Source: Providencia alcalifaciens (GTDB lineage: Bacteria; Pseudomonadota; Gammaproteobacteria; Enterobacterales; Enterobacteriaceae). From it: a stretch of DNA of 64,000 nucleotides. The position numbers were made by a program, and so were the translations under genes. Location of the stretch: the NCBI RefSeq assembly GCF_020271745.1, contig NZ_CP084296.1, positions 62,001-126,000 of the forward strand, read 5' to 3'. The notes under the pieces were generated by a model. It did no database searches. It was not told the origin of the DNA and saw only the letters and a program-made list of their open reading frames with translations. Shown here piece by piece: positions 36,775 to 46,190 of this stretch (positions are counted from its first letter, which is position 1; the number at the start of each line of letters is the position of its first letter).

Positions 36775-38292
36775 TTAAGCTTTGCTAGGACGTAATGCAG
36801 GGAACAGGATTACATCACGGATAGTATGGCTATTGGTAAATAGCATGACCATACGGTCAATACCAATACCTAAACCTGCTGTTGGTGGTAAACCGTGCTC
36901 TAATGCGGTCACGTAATCTTCGTCGTAGAACATCGCTTCATCATCACCTTCGTCTTTCTGACGAACTTGTTCAGCAAAACGTTCTGCTTGGTCTTCTGCA
37001 TCATTTAACTCAGAAAAACCATTACCGATTTCACGGCCACCGATGAAGAATTCGAAGCGGTCTGTAATGAATGGGTTGTCATCATTACGGCGTGCTAAAG
37101 GAGAAACTTCAGCCGGATATTCAGTAATAAAAGTAGGCTGAATTAAGTGGCTTTCAGCAACTTCTTCAAAGATTTCGCACTGAACACGACCTAAGCCCCA
37201 GCTCTTCTCAATCTTGATACCGATAGACTGAGCAATTGCAACTGCTTTATCCATATCATCCAGATCAGCAACGTTAGTTTCTGGACGGTATTTGCAGATA
37301 GCTTCTTTCATGGTCATTTTGGTAAATGGCTTACCAAAATCGAACTCTTGCTCACCATATTTAACAACGGTATTACCTAATACTTTCTGCGTTAAAATAC
37401 GGAATAAGTCTTCAGTCAGCACAATCAGGTCACGGTAATCAGCATACGCCATATACAGTTCCATCATTGTGAATTCTGGGTTATGACGAGGAGATAAACC
37501 TTCGTTACGGAAGTTACGGTTGATTTCAAATACGCGTTCAAAACCACCTACAACTAAACGCTTCAGATACAGTTCTGGCGCAATACGCAGATACATATCG
37601 ATATCTAACGCATTATGATGAGTCACAAATGGACGTGCAGAAGCACCACCCGGAATGACTTGCATCATTGGAGTTTCTACTTCCATGAATCCATGCTCAA
37701 CCATGAAGTTACGAACTTCAGCTAAGATCTTAGAACGGATGATGAAAGTGTTACGAGACTCATCGTTAGCAATCAAGTCAAGGTAACGTTGACGATAACG
37801 TGTTTCTTGGTCTGATAAACCGTGGAATTTGTCTGGTAATGGACGCAGAGCTTTAGTCAGCAAACGAACTTCATGACAGTGAACGGTCAATTCGCCTGTT
37901 TTAGTTTTAAATAAACGACCTTTAGCGCCTAAAATGTCACCTAAGTCCCATTTTTTGAACTGCTCGTTGTAAATACCTTCGGGCAAATCATCACGTGAAA
38001 CGTAAATCTGAATACGGCCACCAACATCTTGTAATGTTGCAAATGACGCTTTACCCATGATACGACGAGTCATCATACGACCCGCGATAGTCACTTCAAT
38101 ATTCAGGTCTTCCAATTCTTCTGCTGATTTTTCACCAAATTCAGCGTGAAGCTTATCGGAGACATTTTCACGACGAAAATCATTTGGGAATGGGATACCC
38201 TGTTCGCGCAATGCAACCAGTTTTTCTTTACGGGCTTTGAGTTCGTTATTTAAATCGGGAGCTTGTTCTGCACCCTGTTGCTCTTGAGACAT
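36775..38292 (-). CDS. lysS: Lysyl-tRNA synthetase, class II
   Basis: A 505-residue enzyme, the same length as E. coli LysS. An N-terminal OB-fold anticodon-binding domain ([23 protein letters not shown] near residue 67) is followed by the class II core: motif 1 near [15 protein letters not shown], motif 2 [20 protein letters not shown] and motif 3 [13 protein letters not shown] close to the C-terminus. It charges tRNA-Lys. It follows prfB after 7 bp and is co-transcribed with it, as in E. coli. Confidence 0.97.
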   Translation of the reverse strand: MSQEQQGAEQAPDLNNELKARKEKLVALREQGIPFPNDFRRENVSDKLHAEFGEKSAEELEDLNIEVTIAGRMMTRRIMGKASFATLQDVGGRIQIYVSRDDLPEGIYNEQFKKWDLGDILGAKGRLFKTKTGELTVHCHEVRLLTKALRPLPDKFHGLSDQETRYRQRYLDLIANDESRNTFIIRSKILAEVRNFMVEHGFMEVETPMMQVIPGGASARPFVTHHNALDIDMYLRIAPELYLKRLVVGGFERVFEINRNFRNEGLSPRHNPEFTMMELYMAYADYRDLIVLTEDLFRILTQKVLGNTVVKYGEQEFDFGKPFTKMTMKEAICKYRPETNVADLDDMDKAVAIAQSIGIKIEKSWGLGRVQCEIFEEVAESHLIQPTFITEYPAEVSPLARRNDDNPFITDRFEFFIGGREIGNGFSELNDAEDQAERFAEQVRQKDEGDDEAMFYDEDYVTALEHGLPPTAGLGIGIDRMVMLFTNSHTIRDVILFPALRPSKA

Positions 38293-38299
38293 TTTTTCC

Positions 38300-39401
38300 T
38301 CACAGGCCAGCTTTTAAACTAGCTTCAATGAATTTATCCAAATCACCATCCAGCACGGCTTGCGTGTTACGCGTTTCCACACCAGTACGTAAGTCTTTAA
38401 TGCGTGCATCATCAAGGACGTAAGAACGAATTTGGCTTCCCCAGCCAATGTCCGATTTATTCTCTTCCATCGCTTGCTTATCTGCGTTTTTCTTCTGCAT
38501 TTCCAGTTCGTATAATTTCGCTTTTAACTGGCGCATGGCTTGATCTTTGTTTTTATGCTGTGAACGGTCGTTCTGGCACTGAGTCACAATGTTGGTCGGT
38601 ATATGGGTGATACGTACCGCAGACTCAGTTTTGTTAACGTGCTGACCACCGGCACCCGAAGCACGGTATACGTCGATACGTAAATCAGCAGGGTTAATTT
38701 CGATATCAATATCATCATCAACTTCAGGATAGATAAACGCTGAACTGAATGAGGTATGACGACGACCGCCGGAGTCAAATGGGCTCTTACGCACTAAACG
38801 GTGAACACCCGTTTCTGTTCTTAACCAGCCATAGGCATAATCACCGATGATTTTAATTGTTGCAGATTTTAAACCCGCCACATCACCATCTGACTCTTCG
38901 ATAATTTCTGTTTTGAAGCCTTTTGACTCAGCCCAACGCAGGTACATACGCATGAGCATACTCGCCCAATCTTGCGCTTCTGTACCGCCAGAACCTGCTT
39001 GTAAGTCGATGTAGCAGTCAGCGCTGTCATATTCACCGGAGAACATACGGCGAAATTCAAGTTGCTCTAACTTGCCTTGCAGTACTTCTAACTCAGCGCC
39101 CGCTTCGTTGAACGTTTCTTCGTCATCAGCTTCTATCGCTAATTCCAATAAACCTTCTACGTCTTCAATACCTTGGGTCAGTTGGTCAATTGTCTCAACA
39201 ATCGCCTCAAGGGAAGAGCGTTCTTTGCCAAGTGCTTGAGCGCGTTCTGGTTCATTCCAGACATCCGGCTGCTCAAGTTCTGCATTCACTTCTTCTAAGC
39301 GTTCTTTCTTGGCATCATAGTCAAAGATACCCCCTCAGAACCGTTGTCCGTTCAGACAGGTCCTGAATTTTGCTTTTTACTGGGTTTATTTCAAACGTCA
39401 T
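38300..39401 (-). CDS. prfB: Peptide chain release factor 2, with programmed +1 frameshift
   Basis: Translation starts at the ATG at 39401 ([15 protein letters not shown]) and reads 26 codons to an in-frame UGA at 39323-39321. The slip site CTT-TGA-C is preceded by the Shine-Dalgarno-like AGGGGG, exactly the E. coli arrangement. After a +1 shift the frame resumes with GAC at 39322 ([12 protein letters not shown]) and runs to 38300, giving 366 residues. The GGQ motif ([18 protein letters not shown]) is present. RF2 terminates at UGA and UAA, and low RF2 promotes the frameshift, giving autoregulation. Confidence 0.97.
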
Positions 39402-39527
39402 TTTCACTATCTTATAGTTGATCAATAAAGATAAATATTTTCATTCACGAACCGTTTAGTATAACGGAATTCCTGTCAGGTTTATAGGGCATGACTCCCC
39501 TATTTCTGTACGAATTGTATCGTCAGT

Positions 39528-41261
39528 TTAATCCGGCCAAATATGCTCAATCATCAATTGCACATTTTTATTGCCACGAAACTCATTCACATCTAACTTA
39601 AACGCGATTTTCGCTTTTTTGACGCTATTATCTGGCCATCTACGGACATCAATGTTGAACATAATGCCATCCAACATCGGTCCTCCATTGACGGGTTCTA
39701 ACATCAATTTTAAATGCTTCTCGCCCACCAGTTTTTGTTGCAATAACTGGAAGTGTCCATCAAATACAGGTTCAGGAAAAGACTGTCCCCACGGGCCGCT
39801 TTCGCGAAGTAATTCAGCTGTCTCTAATGACAGTTGATTACGCATTAATTCACCGTCACTCCAAATAACGCCCGATAATTGCTCAGGTTGAATAAGTTCT
39901 CCCATCAGCATTTCGAAATGGTATTTGAATGCGTCAAATTTACTCTCTTCAAGCGACAGACCCGCAGCCATGGCGTGTCCACCAAACTTTTGCATTAAAC
40001 CTGGTTGCAACGTATTTAATCGCTCTAATGCATCGCGCATATGCACGCCCTGCACAGAACGACCAGAACCTTTTAATAATCCATCTCCGGCAGGTGCGAA
40101 CGCAATAACGGGGCGATGAAATTGCTCTTTAATTCGTGAAGCCAAGATCCCAACCACCCCTTGATGCCATTCGGGATGATATAGTGCTAAACCGTTCGGT
40201 AACTGATTCTCGCTGTATTCTATTTTGTTAAATAGTACCAATGCTTCTTGCTGCATACCCGCTTCAATTTCACGACGGGTCTGGTTTAAACCATCTAACT
40301 CATTGGCTAGCTGGCGTGCATGTGCCATATCATCCGTCAGCAGTAATTCAATGCTGACTGACATATCATCAAGCCGACCAGCCGCGTTAAGTCTAGGCCC
40401 TAGTGCAAAGCCAAAATCATTCGCCACCAGACGAGAAGCATCTCGTTTGGATACCTCAATTAACGCTTTGATCCCCGCACAACAGCGCCCTGCTCTCACT
40501 CGATTCAACCCTTGGTGCACCAAGATGCGGTTGTTCGTATCCAATGGCACCACGTCGGCTACAGTACCCAGCGCAACTAAATCAAGGTATTCCGCTAAAT
40601 TAGGCTCGCTAATCCCTTGCTTTTCAAACCACTGCTGCTGACGTAAATGGGCTCTTAACGCTGACATTAAATAAAACGTTACCCCAACACCGGCCAGTGA
40701 TTTCGACGCAAATTGGCAATCATTAAGATTCGGGTTGATAATAGCATCTGCCGTCGGTAACGTTTCTCCCGGTAAATGGTGGTCGGTAATAACCACCTTC
40801 ATCCCATACTCGTGAGCTGTGAGCACGCCATCATGAGAAGAAATACCGTTATCTACCGTAATAATCAGGTTAGTTCCCTGCTTATAGGCGTCATCCACGA
40901 CCAATGGCGTTAAGCCATAGCCGTTTTCAAAACGGTTCGGGACGATATAGTTTAAATTCCTATACCCCATCGCTTTAAGCGCACGGATAGCTAATGCAGT
41001 ACTCGTTGCGCCATCAGCATCAAAATCCCCCACGATAGTGATTTTTTGGTGCTCCACCAGCGCCAAATAGAGCAGCGTTAGTGCATTTTCAACTCCTGAT
41101 AGCGAACGGTAATCAAGCAAATTAGATGCTTTACGCTCCAATTGCGCGAGAGAGGTTATCCCTCTAGAGGCATAAATGCGCTGCAAAAGTTCAGGAATAT
41201 TAGGCAATGCCGCGGCATCACCCGTTAATTCTCGTTGACGTAAAAAAGTTTCGACATTCAC
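39528..41261 (-). CDS. recJ: Single-strand-specific 5'-3' exonuclease RecJ
   Basis: A 577-residue enzyme, equal to the E. coli length. The DHH-family motifs are visible: VGDFDADGATSTALAIRAL (motif I), DHHLPGE (motif III), GVGVTFYLM, and LGPRLNAAGRLDDM, followed by DHHA1 (KGSGRSVQGVHMRDAL and FGGHAMAAGLSLE). It degrades single strands in RecF-pathway recombination and mismatch repair. It lies 8 bp after dsbC and 17 bp from xerD-dsbC, so xerD-dsbC-recJ is one transcript. Confidence 0.97.
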   Translation of the reverse strand: MNVETFLRQRELTGDAAALPNIPELLQRIYASRGITSLAQLERKASNLLDYRSLSGVENALTLLYLALVEHQKITIVGDFDADGATSTALAIRALKAMGYRNLNYIVPNRFENGYGLTPLVVDDAYKQGTNLIITVDNGISSHDGVLTAHEYGMKVVITDHHLPGETLPTADAIINPNLNDCQFASKSLAGVGVTFYLMSALRAHLRQQQWFEKQGISEPNLAEYLDLVALGTVADVVPLDTNNRILVHQGLNRVRAGRCCAGIKALIEVSKRDASRLVANDFGFALGPRLNAAGRLDDMSVSIELLLTDDMAHARQLANELDGLNQTRREIEAGMQQEALVLFNKIEYSENQLPNGLALYHPEWHQGVVGILASRIKEQFHRPVIAFAPAGDGLLKGSGRSVQGVHMRDALERLNTLQPGLMQKFGGHAMAAGLSLEESKFDAFKYHFEMLMGELIQPEQLSGVIWSDGELMRNQLSLETAELLRESGPWGQSFPEPVFDGHFQLLQQKLVGEKHLKLMLEPVNGGPMLDGIMFNIDVRRWPDNSVKKAKIAFKLDVNEFRGNKNVQLMIEHIWPD

Positions 41262-41269
41262 AATTATGA

Positions 41270-41971
41270 TTATTTCTGTTCAAGTATTTGGAGTAATTCG
41301 TCAGGTTTTAAAAAGCCAGGGAGTACTTGTCCGCTTGGTAAAATAATGGCAGGCGTTCCCGTAACTTTAAATAATTGGCCTAATTTCAAATGATTGCCTA
41401 AATCGATTTTACAATCATCAATCATGGCAACTTCGTCACCTTTGAACGCTTTAGTCAACGCATCTTTTGGTAACGCATTACACCAGATTGATGCCATCTG
41501 TTTTGCCGTGTCGCTCTTCATTCCTTGACGCGGGAAGGCTAAGTAGCGCACAGTCACCCCTTTACTGTTTAGCTCACCCACTGTTTCATGTAATTTCTTA
41601 CAGTAACCACAGCTAATATCAGTAAAGACAGTCACCGCATATTTTTCATTGGGTGCTTTGAAGATGATCATCTCGTTTTTCAACGCTTCTATCTTCTTCA
41701 ACAAAGGCTGGTTACTGATGTTCACTGGAACTTTGCCACTGAGATCATAAATTGGGCCTTGTAACAGATACTTACCGTCATCCGTCACATAAATTACACC
41801 GTTATCCGTTTCCACCGTATTTAATCCAACAATTGGGGAAGGCTTAATGGATTCCACTTGCATGTTATAATGTGCCAGTTTTCCGATAATCAGTTTTTCT
41901 TCTGTTGCACCATAAACCGATGCCGTTAATGAAGCTATGCAGGCGGCTAAAACAAGTAATTTGCGTTTCAT
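41270..41971 (-). CDS. dsbC: Periplasmic disulfide isomerase DsbC
   Basis: A 233-residue periplasmic protein. A signal peptide (MKRKLLVLAACIASLTASVYGA) precedes an N-terminal dimerisation domain and a thioredoxin fold with active-site CGYC (Cys121 and Cys124) and a cis-Pro TGTPAIIL loop. It rearranges wrong disulfides and is kept reduced by DsbD. The ATG at 41971 follows AGGATAAAT; an in-frame upstream start overlapping xerD is rejected because it would break the signal peptide. It lies between xerD and recJ. Confidence 0.95.
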   Translation of the reverse strand: MKRKLLVLAACIASLTASVYGATEEKLIIGKLAHYNMQVESIKPSPIVGLNTVETDNGVIYVTDDGKYLLQGPIYDLSGKVPVNISNQPLLKKIEALKNEMIIFKAPNEKYAVTVFTDISCGYCKKLHETVGELNSKGVTVRYLAFPRQGMKSDTAKQMASIWCNALPKDALTKAFKGDEVAMIDDCKIDLGNHLKLGQLFKVTGTPAIILPSGQVLPGFLKPDELLQILEQK

Positions 41972-41988
41972 ATTTATCCTTTCACCCA

Positions 41989-42891
41989 TCACCCTCTCGG
42001 ATGATGCTGCTCATGTAAAGCACGTAGCCGCTCAGTAGCGACATGTGTGTAAATTTGGGTTGTGGATAGATCGCTGTGACCTAACAACATTTGTACAACG
42101 CGTAAGTCCGCGCCGTGATTCAATAAATGGGTTGCAAATGCGTGCCTTAATACGTGAGGAGATAACGCATCCCCATCAATATTAGCAAGAACGGCATAAT
42201 ATTTTATTCGGTGCCAAAATGTCTGGCGGGTCATCTTCGTACCACGTTTGCTTGGAAATAAAACATCGCTGGTTTTCCCATTCAGTAAATCTGGGCGCCC
42301 CTGCGCTATGTATTTTTCCAGCCAGTAAATCGCCTCTTCTCCCAGAGGGATTAAACGCTCTTTATCACCTTTACCAACGACTCGAACGACGCCTTGACGC
42401 AAGCTGATATCCGAAAATGTTAGCCCTGTCAGCTCAGAGACTCGTAACCCACAAGCATACAGGACTTCCAACATGGCTTTATCTCGTAACTCGAGCGAAT
42501 CTTCAGTTGCAGGTGCATTCAACAAATCTTCAACTTGTTGTTCACTGAGATCTTTGGGTAAGCGCTGCGGAATTTTTGGTGCTGCGATTACCGCAGAAGG
42601 ATCATCCGCCCTTATCTTTTCGCGGTAAAAATATTGAAATAACCGACGAATCGAACTTAATAAACGCGCAGAACTTGCGGCTTTGTATCCGCCATCAATA
42701 CGTTCCGCGAGAAAAGATTGCAAATCAATCGACTGAACATTTTCCAAATGCAATTGCTGCGCATCCAGCCATCTATCTAACGATTGCAGATCATTACGAT
42801 AAGATGCCAAGGTGTTTTCAGCAAGATCTTGCTCCAACCAAATTGTATCAAGAAACTGTTCAATTAACGGATTTAGTTGTTTACTTTCCAC
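41989..42891 (-). CDS. xerD: Tyrosine recombinase XerD
   Basis: A 300-residue recombinase. The N-terminal SAM-like core-binding domain spans about 1-95 and the catalytic domain follows with Arg in ACGLRVSELTGL, the HxxR box HVLRHAFATHLL, and LLGHSDLSTTQIYTHV carrying the nucleophilic Tyr near residue 281. With XerC and FtsK it resolves chromosome dimers at dif. It heads the xerD-dsbC-recJ transcript and is divergent from fldB, as in E. coli. Confidence 0.97.
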   Translation of the reverse strand: MESKQLNPLIEQFLDTIWLEQDLAENTLASYRNDLQSLDRWLDAQQLHLENVQSIDLQSFLAERIDGGYKAASSARLLSSIRRLFQYFYREKIRADDPSAVIAAPKIPQRLPKDLSEQQVEDLLNAPATEDSLELRDKAMLEVLYACGLRVSELTGLTFSDISLRQGVVRVVGKGDKERLIPLGEEAIYWLEKYIAQGRPDLLNGKTSDVLFPSKRGTKMTRQTFWHRIKYYAVLANIDGDALSPHVLRHAFATHLLNHGADLRVVQMLLGHSDLSTTQIYTHVATERLRALHEQHHPRG

Positions 42892-43008
42892 GCCAGATCC
42901 TATGCCTCTTTATTATTACTGTACAATCTATTATGCCTGATTGTAGCACCATCTGTTACAATACGTCCCTCGTGATAAAAACCAGCGCTGGATATAGTAA
43001 TAATATAT

Positions 43009-43527
43009 ATGAAAATAGGTCTTTTTTACGGTTCAAGCACCTGCTACACCGAAATGGTTGCAGAAAAAATACGTGACATTCTTGGTGATGATTTCATTAC
43101 CCTCCATAACGTCAACGATACACCACCAGAATTAATGGAACAGTACGACGTTCTTATTTTGGGGATCCCTACGTGGGATTTCGGTGAAATTCAGGAAGAT
43201 TGGCTAGAAATTTGGGAAGCGCTTCCCAAACTTAACCTTGCGGATAAAATGGTCGCAATGTATGGCATGGGTGACCAAGTTGACTATAGCGAATGGTTTT
43301 TAGATGCACTCGGTATGCTCTATCACCAGCTAAAACCGACTGGCGCACAGTTTATTGGTTTTTGGCCGACTGAAGGTTATGAGTTTGAAAGCCCGAAACC
43401 GCTCACTGAAGATGGTAAGATGTTTGTGGGTCTTGCATTAGATGATGTGAACCAGTTTGAGCAAACCGATGAGCGAGTCGCACAATGGTGCGAGCAGATC
43501 CTACAAGAAATTGAAGCTGCTCTTTAA
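43009..43527 (+). CDS. fldB: Flavodoxin FldB
   Basis: A 172-residue FMN protein. The phosphate-binding loop [14 protein letters not shown] lies near residues 8-21, with isoalloxazine-binding loops at [12 protein letters not shown] and [15 protein letters not shown]. FldB rather than FldA is supported by its place between xerD and ygfX and by the divergent T-C-Y loop. It transfers single electrons, and in E. coli it responds to superoxide through SoxRS. It is divergent from xerD. Confidence 0.94.
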   Translation: MKIGLFYGSSTCYTEMVAEKIRDILGDDFITLHNVNDTPPELMEQYDVLILGIPTWDFGEIQEDWLEIWEALPKLNLADKMVAMYGMGDQVDYSEWFLDALGMLYHQLKPTGAQFIGFWPTEGYEFESPKPLTEDGKMFVGLALDDVNQFEQTDERVAQWCEQILQEIEAAL

Positions 43528-43552
43528 GCGCCAAATACAACTAACTGCAATA

Positions 43553-43963
43553 TTAAATATCAGGATATTGCAGTAGTAATTGATTGAGATTACGCCAATT
43601 CTCTTCGGAAATAGAATCCTTTGCAATCCACAAGCGAATCTTCTGAGGTTTACCTTGCAACGCATTGAGCGTTAATAAAATACCGAAGCGGCTACACCAT
43701 GGCGCTTTGATAATTTCCCACTCATTCTTTTTCCATTGAAGCTTGTTGCCATTCACCAATACAGCCACACCTTTGACTTTACTGATATTTTTTTGGCTTT
43801 TCGCCCAACTTGCTACCAACACAACTAATAAGGGTAGCCAAATCATTGAATTACCTGGCGCCCATGGTGCAACAAGCAAAATAATGCCCGTTACCCCATG
43901 AAGACAGGTGGAAAAAAGCTGAGTTTTCCATGAAATGGAAAGATTAGATTTCCACAGGACCAC
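43553..43963 (-). CDS. ygfX: YgfX/CptA-family inner-membrane protein
   Basis: A 136-residue protein with two membrane segments near the N-terminus ([19 protein letters not shown] and [16 protein letters not shown]) and a cytoplasmic C-terminal domain containing WKKNEWEI. It overlaps sdhE by 20 bp, the conserved sdhE-ygfX arrangement. In E. coli it was proposed to act on cytoskeletal proteins as a toxin counterpart of SdhE, while other work in Serratia links it to SdhE-dependent traits; the function is unsettled. Confidence 0.88.
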   Translation of the reverse strand: MVLWKSNLSISWKTQLFSTCLHGVTGIILLVAPWAPGNSMIWLPLLVVLVASWAKSQKNISKVKGVAVLVNGNKLQWKKNEWEIIKAPWCSRFGILLTLNALQGKPQKIRLWIAKDSISEENWRNLNQLLLQYPDI

Positions 43964-44243
43964 GATTTTTATTTCTTTCTTGAATGAGTTTAATCATAGA
44001 GAACAGTTCTTCATCCTCCGGACGCCCGTGATTCATCAGCCAATTGAACAAATCTGGGTCTGGACATTCGAGCAGGCGCACAAAAACACGCTTGTCGTGG
44101 TCTGTTAGTTCGTCATATTCATATTCAAAAAATGGCATGATAGAAATATCAAGCTCACGCATGCCTCTTCTGCACGCCCAATGAATTCGCGCCTTGTTAT
44201 TAATATCGATTTGACTTTGCCCGCTAGGCATTCCATTATCCAT
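43944..44243 (-). CDS. sdhE: Succinate dehydrogenase assembly factor SdhE
   Basis: A 99-residue protein with the RGxxE flavinylation motif ([19 protein letters not shown]). It helps attach FAD to SdhA and FrdA. E. coli SdhE starts at [11 protein letters not shown]; here the matching codon is ATC, so the protein needs an upstream start. ATG at 44243 has AAGG nine bases before it; an in-frame ATG at 44231 is the alternative. The extension ([11 protein letters not shown]) is about eleven residues. It is followed by the overlapping ygfX. Confidence 0.92.
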   Translation of the reverse strand: MDNGMPSGQSQIDINNKARIHWACRRGMRELDISIMPFFEYEYDELTDHDKRVFVRLLECPDPDLFNWLMNHGRPEDEELFSMIKLIQERNKNRGPVEI

Positions 44244-44501
44244 TTCACTACGACCTTTTGTTGCAGTTGACTGATAAGATTGATTATTTTAAATACTCTA
44301 TCAGATAATCTGTCAATAAAACATGTCACACTCTACATAGTTCACATTTTAGGTTGTAAAATACCGTTTTTCTACAAACTATTTACCCTCTTATGCTGAA
44401 TAATAGGTTAATGGCACTTTAGTTCGGTTTGAAGCTTGCAATGTGACCTAGCTATTTTACCATTAAGCACCATTATCAAATAAAGAACAACAGGTGAAAT
44501 C

Positions 44502-45488
44502 ATGACTTCCCATGTAGACAACGCACAACAGTTTCCCCACGATTCTCAGTCTTTACCCCTTGTTTTGATTTCACTGGAAAACTGGGAACTTATTCATCTC
44601 CACGGCGCCGATGCAGAAAAATATCTGCAAGGGCAAATCACCGCCGATATCAGCACACTTGAGCACGCACACACACTCACCGCCCATTGCGATCCAAAGG
44701 GAAAAATGTGGAGTGACCTACGTTTATTCCATCACTTAGCGGGTTTTTCTTATATTGAAAGACGCAGTGTTGCTGATGCTCAACTCGCAGAATTAAAAAA
44801 ATATGCCGTTTTCTCTAAAGTCACTTTTGAAAAGAAATCAGAACTGAAATTACTGGGTGTGGCAGGTCAAGGTGCTAGAGAGGCGCTGGCTTCGCTGTTC
44901 ACTACGCTACCGGATAGCCAAAACCAAGTCATCACAGAAGGCAACAGTACTCTTCTACATTTTGACCTTCCCGCAGAGCGATTTTTAATTATTACAGACG
45001 AAGCAACTGCGCAAAACATCACAGAAACCTTAAATGCGACACAGGTTTCTGACCAGCAATGGCTAGCATTAGAAATTGCCGCGGGCTTTGCCGTTATCGA
45101 CCAAGAAAACAGTGCCCAACATCTGCCACAAGCTGCAAATTTACAAGCCATTCCTCACGGAATTAGCTTTAAAAAAGGCTGCTATACCGGCCAAGAAATG
45201 GTCGCTCGCGCCAAGTTCCGCGGCGCCAATAAACGCGCTATGTACTGGCTAACAGGCACAGGCTCCTCACTTCCCGCTATTGGTGATGGTGTTGAGTGGC
45301 AACTGGGTGAAAACTGGCGCCGTACCGGAACAGTACTTGCCGCTGTACGTTTAGGGAATGGAGAACTTAGCATCCAAATCATCATGAACAACGATATGGA
45401 AGCCGATAGTGTATTTCGCGTTATGGGTGACGAACAAAGTCGCCTGACTATTGCACCACTGCCTTATTCATTAGAAGAAGATAAATAA
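44502..45488 (+). CDS. ygfZ: Folate-binding tRNA-modifying protein YgfZ
   Basis: A 328-residue protein related to the glycine cleavage T-protein. The family signature [17 protein letters not shown] is near residue 225. YgfZ binds tetrahydrofolate, supports certain iron-sulfur enzymes such as MiaB and affects tRNA modification. It is divergent from sdhE, as in E. coli. An HD-domain gene follows after 11 bp, implying co-transcription. Confidence 0.94.
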   Translation: MTSHVDNAQQFPHDSQSLPLVLISLENWELIHLHGADAEKYLQGQITADISTLEHAHTLTAHCDPKGKMWSDLRLFHHLAGFSYIERRSVADAQLAELKKYAVFSKVTFEKKSELKLLGVAGQGAREALASLFTTLPDSQNQVITEGNSTLLHFDLPAERFLIITDEATAQNITETLNATQVSDQQWLALEIAAGFAVIDQENSAQHLPQAANLQAIPHGISFKKGCYTGQEMVARAKFRGANKRAMYWLTGTGSSLPAIGDGVEWQLGENWRRTGTVLAAVRLGNGELSIQIIMNNDMEADSVFRVMGDEQSRLTIAPLPYSLEEDK

Positions 45489-45499
45489 TTGGGGTTTTT

Positions 45500-46120
45500 A
45501 TGTCATCTGCAATAAGTAATAAGCCACTCGACGTTTTGAATTTTGGGGCTTTTACTGAAGTCGTCCAATTTTTGATGGAGCTCGATAAACTGAAAAGTGT
45601 TTATCGCAAGAATAAATTATTAAACCGCGAAAGACACGAAAATACCGCCGAACATAGCTGGCAGTTTGCTGTTGCTGCGATGGCTTTTGCCCCTTATGTG
45701 CCGGGGGTTAACCTCGAGCGTGCCATTAAACTTGCGCTCGTTCATGATATCGTCGAAATCGATGCAGGTGACGTTTTGGTGTTTGATAATGCCGCTCGTG
45801 AAGCCATTCATGATGACGAAGTCAAAGCGGCTAACCGCCTGTTTAACTTACTGCCAAGTCCGCAAAATGCTGAATTCTTAGCATTATGGAATGAGTATGA
45901 TGCCGTCGAGACATTGGAATCGAAGTATGCCAATGCCATTGATAGAGCCATGCCGATGTTATTGAACTTGCATAATCAGGGTCAAAGCTGGGTTGAAAAC
46001 CATATTCGTCATGAGCAGGTCGTCAGTAAATGTGACTATATTCAGGAGATCCTCCCTGAATTTTGGTTGCAGCTTAAACAGCAATTAGAGCAAGCCCACC
46101 AAAAAGGCTGGCTGCTGTAG
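45500..46120 (+). CDS. HD-domain hydrolase (HDDC2/YfbR-like)
   Basis: A 206-residue protein. The metal-binding HD set is present: His in ENTAEHSWQFAVAAM near residue 50, HD in LALVHDIVEIDAGDV near 85, and a distal Asp in YANAIDRAMPML near 147. Such proteins are often 5'-nucleotidases acting on deoxynucleoside monophosphates; YfbR is the E. coli example, but this is a different, longer subfamily. It is directly downstream of ygfZ and ends at a strong terminator. The precise substrate is unknown. Confidence 0.85.
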   Translation: MSSAISNKPLDVLNFGAFTEVVQFLMELDKLKSVYRKNKLLNRERHENTAEHSWQFAVAAMAFAPYVPGVNLERAIKLALVHDIVEIDAGDVLVFDNAAREAIHDDEVKAANRLFNLLPSPQNAEFLALWNEYDAVETLESKYANAIDRAMPMLLNLHNQGQSWVENHIRHEQVVSKCDYIQEILPEFWLQLKQQLEQAHQKGWLL

Positions 46121-46136
46121 TTAAAAAAATAAAACA

Positions 46137-46166
46137 AAAAACGCCAGATAAAATATCTGGCGTTTT
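46137..46166. terminator. Bidirectional intrinsic terminator
   Basis: AAAAACGCCAGATA and TATCTGGCGTTTT pair perfectly around AAA. The site is between the convergent HD-domain gene and gcvP and has poly-A on one side and poly-T on the other. Confidence 0.92.
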
Positions 46167-46190
46167 CATATTAAGAAACTCGAAAATTAA

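Noticed and set aside
42576-43076. 166-codon plus-strand frame across xerD and fldB
   Set aside because: Antisense to xerD and out of frame with fldB; both of those are conserved genes.
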